From: Desulfobacteraceae bacterium
GTDB lineage: Bacteria; Desulfobacterota; Desulfobacteria; Desulfobacterales; Desulfosalsimonadaceae
Direction: 5' to 3'
NCBI GenBank assembly: GCA_011389605.1
Contig: JAABTZ010000162.1
Coordinates: 1 to 7,166 of the forward strand
DNA length: 7,166 nucleotides
Below, piece after piece: positions 1 to 5,338 of this stretch (positions are counted from its first letter, which is position 1; each line of letters starts with the position of its first letter). The notes under the pieces were generated by a model. It was not told the DNA's origin. It searched no databases and worked only from the letters and a program-made list of their open reading frames with translations. The translations under genes were made by a program, and so were the position numbers.

Positions 1-761
1 GTGATGTTTTTAGCAGCCTCTGATGCAAGAAACAAAATTGCATTGGCCATGTCTTCCTGTGTCTGCTCCCGTTTGAGCGGACACATGGCTTCCACCATGC
101 CGAGAAAAGCGTCTCTGGGGGTTGCGCCGATTTTTTCAGCATGCTCCTGAAGGGGTTTGCTCTGGCTGTATATGGGCGTCCAGACCCATCCCGGGCATAC
201 GGCATTTACATTTACATTGTATCTGGCCAACTCAGAGGCCAGGCTCTGGGTGAGACTGACCACCCCCGCCTTTGACGCTGCATACGGGATCATGCCGGGC
301 GCAGGCATGCGCCCGGCAACAGATGCCACATTGATGATTTTTCCGTGTTTCTGTTTTCTGAAATGTCCGAAGACTGCTTTGCAGCAGTTTGCAGACCCCC
401 TGAGGTTCACCTGGTAGGTTCGATCCCACTCTGATTCTTCAATCCTGGAAAGATTCCGGAAGATTCCCCCGGAAATACCCGCGGAATTGACCAGCACGTC
501 AATGCCCCCGAATGTTTCAATGGTCTTTGCCATAAGGTTTTCCACAGCCTGAAAATCCCTGACATCGAGTTCGGCAAAAAAAGCTGTTTTCCCGGATTGC
601 TGGATCTCTTCTGCCACCTGCATTCCCTTTTCTGTTTTCATGTCACATACAACCACCTTTGCTCCCTCTTTTGCAAAACGCAGGGCTGTCTGCTTTCCAA
701 TGCCGCCCGATGATCCGGTGACAACAACCGACTGATTCTTGAATTCATCTCCAAAATGCAT
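1..761 (-). CDS. SDR-family NAD(P)-dependent oxidoreductase (3' end cut by window edge)
   Basis: I translated the minus strand by hand from an ATG at 761-759. It stays open to the window edge, giving 253 residues; the family is usually 245-260, so only a few C-terminal residues are missing. A GGAG Shine-Dalgarno lies about 8 nt before the start. Classical short-chain dehydrogenase landmarks are in order: the cofactor-binding TGSSGGIG at residues 15-22, Asp40 at the end of strand beta-2 (usually favouring NAD over NADP), NSAG at 92-95, and the catalytic tetrad Asn119, Ser147, Tyr160 and Lys164 (YAASK). The C-terminal CPGWVWTP loop is also typical. The fold predicts a soluble cytoplasmic enzyme interconverting a hydroxyl and a keto group. 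The substrate could be a 3-oxoacyl thioester (FabG-like), a hydroxyacyl-CoA or a polyol, and nothing nearby decides between these. It is transcribed away from the DUF3786 gene. Family assignment is very secure; specificity is unknown. Confidence 0.93.
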   Translation of the reverse strand, partial: MHFGDEFKNQSVVVTGSSGGIGKQTALRFAKEGAKVVVCDMKTEKGMQVAEEIQQSGKTAFFAELDVRDFQAVENLMAKTIETFGGIDVLVNSAGISGGIFRNLSRIEESEWDRTYQVNLRGSANCCKAVFGHFRKQKHGKIINVASVAGRMPAPGMIPYAASKAGVVSLTQSLASELARYNVNVNAVCPGWVWTPIYSQSKPLQEHAEKIGATPRDAFLGMVEAMCPLKREQTQEDMANAILFLASEAAKNI

Positions 762-865
762 ATTTTATCTCCATGGTTTATATGCCTGGTTTATTAAGGC
801 CTGGAATCTAATCAACAGGTCAAGACAATGCCCGCAAAAAAACATTAAAGGAATAAAAGCACATT
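762..865. promoter_or_regulatory. Divergent intergenic region with a GCCTGG direct repeat
   Basis: This 104-nt AT-rich gap separates the divergent dehydrogenase and DUF3786 starts, so it must hold both promoters unless one gene is leaderless. I find no convincing -35/-10 pair on either strand. On the minus strand a TATAAA sits just upstream of the dehydrogenase start without a good -35 partner. GCCTGG occurs twice on the plus strand, at 784-789 and 799-804, 15 nt apart and separated by an AT-rich stretch. This could be a small direct-repeat operator or chance. The DUF3786 Shine-Dalgarno candidate is AAAGGA at 847-852, with a rather long 13-nt spacing. Confidence 0.3.
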
Positions 866-1501
866 ATGCAATCAGAAGCACCTATTTTCAAAGAAATTTT
901 TAAAACTTACCTTGCCGAGGTGGCTGCCCTGGATTTAAGCGGAAAAGCCGGGCAACTGGGAGTTAAAACAGATGGAAACACCATCGGAATCCAATTTTTC
1001 AATCAGTTTTACACCATCACCCCCGAAACAATCACTGACCGGCAGGGAAAGCCTTCCCCGCACTCGATCAGCGTGATTTTATGCAAATATCTTCTTCTCT
1101 GCCCCGAGGAGCCCGACACCGACAAGGAACTTGTCACCTACAAGGATTTCAGGGATGCCGCACCCTACGTTCTTGGTTTTGGAAACACTGCTGAAAAACC
1201 TGTTTCCCGGAAGTTTTCCGGCCAGGTGCAGGCTCTTGAGAAGGCCTGCCAAGCCCTGGGGGGAAAGACCAATGATCTGGGAATTTCCTGTGATCTGTCC
1301 TATCGGTTCCAGGCGCTTCCTCAAGTGCCGGTTTACATGATGTACAACGACAAAGACGAGGATTTCCCGGCAGACTGTTCTCTTTTGTTTCAACGGCGCG
1401 CGGCTTCTTACCTGGACATGGAATGCCTGGCCATGATCGGCATGGTGCTGGCCGAATGGCTTGCCCGGGCCGGAAAAAAGGATATTTCCGGGTTGGTATA
1501 G
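866..1501 (+). CDS. DUF3786 domain-containing protein
   Basis: This is a complete 211-residue protein with no signal peptide or membrane segment, so it is probably cytoplasmic. I recognise it as DUF3786 from the C-terminal block at about residues 157-191: a hydrophobic strand, an acidic NDKDEDFP turn, CSLLF, then a YLDME helix leading into LAMIG. The N-terminal half has the family's usual alternating strands and a CKYLLLCP helix near 73-80. DUF3786 proteins occur mainly in anaerobic bacteria, including sulfate reducers and acetogens; no biochemical role is established that I can state. Cysteines at 73, 79, 128, 142, 171 and 187 are scattered and do not form a recognisable Fe-S motif. The start follows a weak AAAGGA 13 nt upstream. 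The gene appears monocistronic: it diverges from the dehydrogenase, is convergent with the molybdopterin gene, and ends a few bases before a strong terminator. Confidence 0.85.
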   Translation: MQSEAPIFKEIFKTYLAEVAALDLSGKAGQLGVKTDGNTIGIQFFNQFYTITPETITDRQGKPSPHSISVILCKYLLLCPEEPDTDKELVTYKDFRDAAPYVLGFGNTAEKPVSRKFSGQVQALEKACQALGGKTNDLGISCDLSYRFQALPQVPVYMMYNDKDEDFPADCSLLFQRRAASYLDMECLAMIGMVLAEWLARAGKKDISGLV

Positions 1502-1507
1502 AACCTA

Positions 1508-1543
1508 AAGACCCGCTGCACAAAAACAGCGGGTCTTTTCTTT
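1508..1543 (+). terminator. Intrinsic terminator of the DUF3786 gene
   Basis: A perfect 11-bp stem (AAGACCCGCTG at 1508-1518 with its complement at 1527-1537), an 8-nt loop and a T-rich tail TTCTTT at 1538-1543 start 7 nt after the stop codon. It is GC-rich and strong for plus-strand transcription. For the convergent molybdopterin gene the stem is the same but the trailing run is only TTT, so minus-strand termination would be weaker. Confidence 0.92.
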
Positions 1544-1560
1544 AACCAGGCAGCCGGAGG

Positions 1561-3810
1561 TCAATCCGTTTTTTCCTTTTTGGCCACTCTGCAGGGGACA
1601 AACCGGTGGATCGGGGTGCCGAATCGGCTGCGATGGGTGTTTTTAGTCAGGTAATTAACATTGATCCCATAGACCTCATCGCCGTAATGCAGCCCGAATC
1701 CGTGGGGGATAATCACCATTCCCCGGCAAACCTGGCTGCTGGCCTCAAGCTCTGCCTTCAGCGATCCGGCTGCTGTGGTCACTTCCACTTCCTGTCCGTC
1801 TTCCAGGCCAAGCTTTCCAGCGTCTTCAGGATGGAGCGCCACAGTGCAGGCCCGTTTGCCAAGATTCCACTCCGGGTTTCGCATAAGCGTGTTGGCATTG
1901 CAGTCCATGTGCCGGCCTGCATGAAGGATCATGGGAAACTCTTCGGGCATTGCCAGTTCGCTGATCTCGGAAATGGCATCCAAAGCTTTTGTTTCCGCTT
2001 CCAGTTCGGGTACAAAAACTTCGATTCTGCCGGAAGGCGTTTTGATCAGTTCCATGTTGTGCTCCGTATCTGCCACACCCGTCCACAGCCCCTGGGGATT
2101 GTCAAGCAGAGCCTGAAAAATCCGATCCCCCTGGTCAAGGCCAGGTTCAAAACCTGCACGAGCTGCATTTTTCCGGAACGCCTTGGGTGCGGTCATCAAA
2201 AGTCCCCAGATAGCGGCAAGTGCGGCCGAGTCCCACTGCTGTCCAATGGTTTTGGCCAGTACAAAGGGCATGGCCGACATGGCACGGGTTTCGGTGCCCG
2301 CCCATTGCATGAGTTTGGCACCAAAAGTCATGCGGTCATCTTTTGCGGCCTTGTGCAAATCCTCCGGAATTTCCGGAATCATGCCCATTTTGTCCGCCAG
2401 CAGTGTAGTGATCTGGGAGGATTCCAGGCAGACACCCGGCGGGCTGACCACGGGGCGGCGCACCTGTAAAAACACTTCCGGAAACGTGTTGGGGAAAAAC
2501 GTGGTGTCCCAGGATTCGTAAAATGTGCGGCAGGGCAGTACGTAATGGGCAAACCGGGCGGTTTCGCTCATTACAATGTCGTTTACTACCAGCAGATCCA
2601 GGCCGGAAAACGCTTTTTCATAAGCATTTGTGTCCGGGTAGGCACGCAGGGGATTAACCGCGCTCACATACACGGCCCGCAGCCTTTGGGCATGATCCGC
2701 AAGTATTTCCTCGGGCATCACGGCCGGGGGAAAGGAACCGGCAGCAACCGGGGGTATGTCTGCTGCAACAGTGCGCCAGGTCTTGGGGTCCCGTTCATCT
2801 GCGTGAAATCCCAGGGGAACGACAAAACCGGGAATTACATTCCCGCCCCTTACCCCGTAGGTGCCGCAAACTGCTCCCATAATCATGAGCAGATACAGGC
2901 TCAAAACATTTTTGCGGCCCATGTAAAGGCCCAGGTCCGGATGCACGCACCAGTTTTTTTCAGACATAAGCCGGCACAGTTCGTATACCTGGCCAAATTC
3001 CAGCCCGCAGGCGTCAATGGCCGCCCGGAAGTCAAAGCCTTCAAACCAGGGCCGGATTTTGTCCCAGTCCTTTACATGATCGCCGATGTATTGGCTTTTC
3101 TCCCATCCCTGCCTGACGATAATGGCGATCATGGCTTTTAGAAGCAGGGCGTCTGCACCCGGTCTTACCGATAGATGAATATTTGCAATGGCTGCGGTTT
3201 CGCTTTTGCGAGGGTCCACGGACACCAGGATTTTATTGGGATCCCTGGAAATGGCTGTGAGGGTTTTTCTGGCCCGGGGCATCTGGTGGCTCATCATGCC
3301 GTTCCAGCCCCAGGCCACAAGCATTTCTGTTTCATGTTCGTCCGGAATGGCCAAGTTGTACTGCTTGCCCAGCATACGGCCAAACAGCCACCAGGCGTCG
3401 GAAAATTCCTGGCCGGCGGAGGAATAGTAATACTGAGATCCCATGGCCCGCAGCCAGCTCAGGCCAAAGCTTGCCTCCATGTGCCCACCCTGGGCGCTGC
3501 CGCCCATATAAGCCAGACTGCGGGGGCCGTGCTTATCGGCAATGGCCTGCATTTTTTCGGCAATTTCCCCGATGGCCTGCTCCCAGGTGATGGCTTCAAA
3601 CCCGTCCTTGACTTTTTTGAGGGGTTCGGTGATCCGGTCTTTGGGATACTGGTGATAGACCACATTAAGTCCCTTGCGGCAAACATAGCCCCGGCTGCGG
3701 GGGTTTTGCTTATCAGGCCGGGATTTGACAATGCGGCCGTCTTCCACCAGAAGTTCCAGGCCGCAGTTTTGTGCGCACAGAACACATCCGGTTTTGTACC
3801 ATTTTTCCAT
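1561..3810 (-). CDS. Molybdopterin (Mo/W-bisPGD) oxidoreductase, catalytic subunit
   Basis: This is a complete 749-residue member of the DMSO-reductase/formate-dehydrogenase superfamily. The N-terminal [4Fe-4S] motif is C9-x2-C12-x3-C16-x27-C44, followed by Lys46 in CRKG, equivalent to the conserved lysine of formate dehydrogenase H that relays electrons. DPRKSET at 199-205 and RPGAD at 216-220 are pterin-binding landmarks, and residues about 625-740 form the C-terminal dinucleotide-binding domain. There is no twin-arginine signal and the Fe-S motif starts at residue 9, so the enzyme is probably cytoplasmic. The length resembles FdhH and acetylene hydratase more than membrane-complex subunits. 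No Cys or SeCys lies in the usual metal-ligand segment; the aligned residue is Glu135 in SSAGQEFSD, so formate dehydrogenase is an unlikely label. The substrate is unknown. The start is supported by AAGGAA at 3818-3823, 7 nt upstream. The DUF362-ferredoxin gene lies 153 nt upstream on the same strand and could be cotranscribed. Confidence 0.93.
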   Translation of the reverse strand: MEKWYKTGCVLCAQNCGLELLVEDGRIVKSRPDKQNPRSRGYVCRKGLNVVYHQYPKDRITEPLKKVKDGFEAITWEQAIGEIAEKMQAIADKHGPRSLAYMGGSAQGGHMEASFGLSWLRAMGSQYYYSSAGQEFSDAWWLFGRMLGKQYNLAIPDEHETEMLVAWGWNGMMSHQMPRARKTLTAISRDPNKILVSVDPRKSETAAIANIHLSVRPGADALLLKAMIAIIVRQGWEKSQYIGDHVKDWDKIRPWFEGFDFRAAIDACGLEFGQVYELCRLMSEKNWCVHPDLGLYMGRKNVLSLYLLMIMGAVCGTYGVRGGNVIPGFVVPLGFHADERDPKTWRTVAADIPPVAAGSFPPAVMPEEILADHAQRLRAVYVSAVNPLRAYPDTNAYEKAFSGLDLLVVNDIVMSETARFAHYVLPCRTFYESWDTTFFPNTFPEVFLQVRRPVVSPPGVCLESSQITTLLADKMGMIPEIPEDLHKAAKDDRMTFGAKLMQWAGTETRAMSAMPFVLAKTIGQQWDSAALAAIWGLLMTAPKAFRKNAARAGFEPGLDQGDRIFQALLDNPQGLWTGVADTEHNMELIKTPSGRIEVFVPELEAETKALDAISEISELAMPEEFPMILHAGRHMDCNANTLMRNPEWNLGKRACTVALHPEDAGKLGLEDGQEVEVTTAAGSLKAELEASSQVCRGMVIIPHGFGLHYGDEVYGINVNYLTKNTHRSRFGTPIHRFVPCRVAKKEKTD

Positions 3811-3834
3811 GATAAAATTCCTTTTTTCAAAATT

Positions 3835-3959
3835 GATGGAACCGTAAAAAGTCCAATATCTGCGTTACTCGCAATTTTTCAGAATTTCACGTACGGCTAA
3901 GTACGCTGTATTCTTCGAAATTACGCAAGTCTTGATCTTCAACTTTTTACGATATTGCA
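3835..3959 (+). repeat. MITE-like palindromic element, copy A
   Basis: This ~125-bp element fills almost all of the gap between the DUF362 stop and the molybdopterin gene start. It matches the reverse complement of 5211-5334 with one indel and roughly 80% identity by eye; the longest exact match is 24 bp (3843-3866 with 5303-5326). It is itself an imperfect palindrome: outer arms CGTAAAAAGT (3843-3852) and ACTTTTTACG (3942-3951), and an inner hairpin CGTAC/GTACG around GGCTAA. The left end, GATGGAACCGTAAAA, resembles the terminal repeat of copy B. The right end after 3952 is degenerate and there is no clear target duplication, so this looks like an older or damaged copy. It contains no coding potential. 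Confidence 0.85.
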
Positions 3960-3963
3960 AACT

Positions 3964-5130
3964 TTAACCGACGATTTCAAGCAGCCGCTGGAGCCTGCCT
4001 GGCTTTTTGTGCAAAGCGCCTTCCGGGCAGATTTCCAGGCAGCAGTAGCACCGGATGCAGATGCCATAATCATATTCCGGCACGCTTTTGGCTTTTTTGG
4101 GCTGGCCGATGGCCCCGGCCGGACATATTTTGATGCACTGGCCGCAGCCCGTGCATATGCCAGGATCAGGCACGGGCCGCTCCACAAACAGATTCTTGAA
4201 AGTACGGGTGTTTAAGGGCCAGCGAAACGCATTGGCAAACAGGGAATTTCCGGTGGCAGGCACAAAATCAGGGATTTGCAAGTTTTCCATGAGTTCGCCA
4301 ACAATCCGGATTTCTTCAGGCAAGCCTGCGCCATAGCCTCTTTCAAAGCCACCGACGATGGTTGGCGCCAGGGCAATGTCCAGTCCGGCCAACCGTGCGG
4401 CTGTCCAGTCCACGGCAATGCCGTCCATGCCTGCAATCACTGCATTTAACTGTCTTGGCCGGCCTCCCTGTCCAGGGCCTTCGCCTTCCAAGGCCAGGAT
4501 GGCATCCATCAGGTGCACAACAGGTTTCGGGGGATCAAATCCAAAAGTCATGGCGCCGTAAAGATCCAGAAGAAATTCGGCAAAATCACCGTGATCCGGC
4601 AGACGCAGGTGCATCTTGGATTTTTCCATACCGGGCATGGCCCCGAACAGCAGCTTGACCGCGCCGGTAATATAAGTGATACCGTGAGTCTTGAATTTAG
4701 GCAGACAAAGGATTATGTCCGCATCAAAGTATGCTTTGGAAATATCTATGTGTTTGAATCGATGTGCACCTTTAAAGTGAAGAGTTTGGACTTCTGATGG
4801 ATCTGCCACTGATATGGCCTCTTTTTGCACAACAGCGTCATATCCGGTTTTTTTGATCACCCGTGCCAGGGAATGGACAGCCGGGGATTCCACCAGCAGG
4901 GGGATCCCGCCGTTGTCTTTGACCATTCTGACCACGGCCCGGAAAAATTCAGGATGGGTTATAATGCCGCTGTCGTCGGCGGCCACTGTCAAAAGATTGG
5001 GCTTTACCGCCACCCGGGCGCCGTTGAAACGGCTTTTGTCAAATCCAATGTTGGCAAGGCTTTTTTCAATGACCCGCCTTAGCTCATCTTTATCATAGTT
5101 TTCACACCTGGCCAGAGACACTATCGTCAT
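3964..5130 (-). CDS. DUF362 protein with C-terminal double [4Fe-4S] ferredoxin domain
   Basis: This is a complete 388-residue protein. Residues 1 to about 300 carry DUF362 signatures: VAVKPNLL at 40-47, LPKFKTHG at 143-150, GAVKLLFG at 156-163, MDAILALEGEGPG at 208-220 and GIAVDW at 237-242. The C-terminus is a bacterial-type ferredoxin module with two CxxCxxCxxxCP sites, C326/C329/C332/C336 and C358/C361/C364/C368, expected to bind two [4Fe-4S] clusters; C363 is an extra cysteine beside the second site. There is no export signal, so it is probably cytoplasmic. DUF362 has no settled biochemical function. The fused clusters imply low-potential electron transfer, and the downstream same-strand molybdopterin oxidoreductase is a plausible but unproven partner. 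The start is supported by GGGAG at 5139-5143, 8 nt upstream. Both sides of the gene are bounded by inverted copies of the same repeat. The domain call is secure; the role is not. Confidence 0.92.
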   Translation of the reverse strand: MTIVSLARCENYDKDELRRVIEKSLANIGFDKSRFNGARVAVKPNLLTVAADDSGIITHPEFFRAVVRMVKDNGGIPLLVESPAVHSLARVIKKTGYDAVVQKEAISVADPSEVQTLHFKGAHRFKHIDISKAYFDADIILCLPKFKTHGITYITGAVKLLFGAMPGMEKSKMHLRLPDHGDFAEFLLDLYGAMTFGFDPPKPVVHLMDAILALEGEGPGQGGRPRQLNAVIAGMDGIAVDWTAARLAGLDIALAPTIVGGFERGYGAGLPEEIRIVGELMENLQIPDFVPATGNSLFANAFRWPLNTRTFKNLFVERPVPDPGICTGCGQCIKICPAGAIGQPKKAKSVPEYDYGICIRCYCCLEICPEGALHKKPGRLQRLLEIVG

Positions 5131-5160
5131 AACCGCCGCTCCCGTATGGATTTGGGTGAT

Positions 5161-5189
5161 ACCTTACAGCAGTCAAAAGAATCTGTCAG
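5161..5189 (-). promoter_or_regulatory. Possible sigma-70 promoter for the DUF362 gene
   Basis: On the minus strand, CTGACA (5189-5184, five of six bases of the -35 consensus) is followed after exactly 17 nt by TAAGGT (5166-5161, three of six bases of the -10). It would give a leader of roughly 25 nt. The -35 lies inside the second arm of the 5179-5219 hairpin, so the two calls may compete. The -10 is weak and this is tentative. Confidence 0.3.
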
Positions 5190-5219
5190 CACAAGTTTTC
5201 CATTAAAGCTGACGGATTC
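5179..5219 (-). terminator. Terminator-like hairpin downstream of priA
   Basis: In the minus-strand RNA, GAATCCGTCAGC (5219-5208) pairs with GCTGACAGATTC (5190-5179), 11 of 12 positions complementary, with a 17-nt loop; TTTT follows at once. This could terminate priA transcripts before the DUF362 gene. The loop is long and the T run short. The first arm is partly the end of repeat copy B, so the structure exists only because the element is there. Confidence 0.4.
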
Positions 5220-5334
5220 GTAAAAGGTTCAAGATCAAGACTTGCGCAATTTCGAAGAATGCAGCGTAGGCAGCTGTACGTGAAATTCCGAGGGATGAAG
5301 CCAACGCAGATATTGGACTTTTTACGAAGCCGTC
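5211..5334 (-). repeat. MITE-like palindromic element, copy B, with direct-repeat flanks
   Basis: This 124-bp element lies between the priA stop and the DUF362 promoter region, inverted relative to copy A. Its terminal inverted repeats are GACGGATTCGTAAAA (5211-5225) and TTTTACGAAGCCGTC (5320-5334), with one mismatch in 15. It is flanked on both sides by AAAGCT (5205-5210 and 5335-5340), consistent with a 6-bp target-site duplication. The interior is an imperfect palindrome with CGTA/TACG arms near its centre and carries no gene. The structure suggests a non-autonomous element mobilised in trans; no transposase is present here. Confidence 0.85.
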
Positions 5335-5338
5335 AAAG

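Noticed and set aside
157..429. Small open frames on both strands at 157-417 and 232-429
   Set aside because: They overlap the intact dehydrogenase reading frame, which contains the catalytic and cofactor motifs in the expected order.
1561..3810. Annotating the molybdopterin enzyme as formate dehydrogenase or acetylene hydratase
   Set aside because: Overall architecture fits both, but the SeCys/Cys metal ligand is absent from the expected position, so a specific substrate name is not supported.
1606..3900. Three long plus-strand open frames (1606-2469, 2545-3141, 3175-3900) opposite the molybdopterin gene
   Set aside because: They lie wholly or mostly antisense to a clear full-length enzyme gene, have no recognisable domains and low-complexity shadow-like composition; they result from the codon bias of the true gene.
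3835..3959. CRISPR array or structured ncRNA in the repeat-rich gaps
   Set aside because: There are only two copies, far apart and inverted, with no regularly spaced repeat-spacer pattern; terminal inverted repeats and direct-repeat flanks fit a mobile element better.
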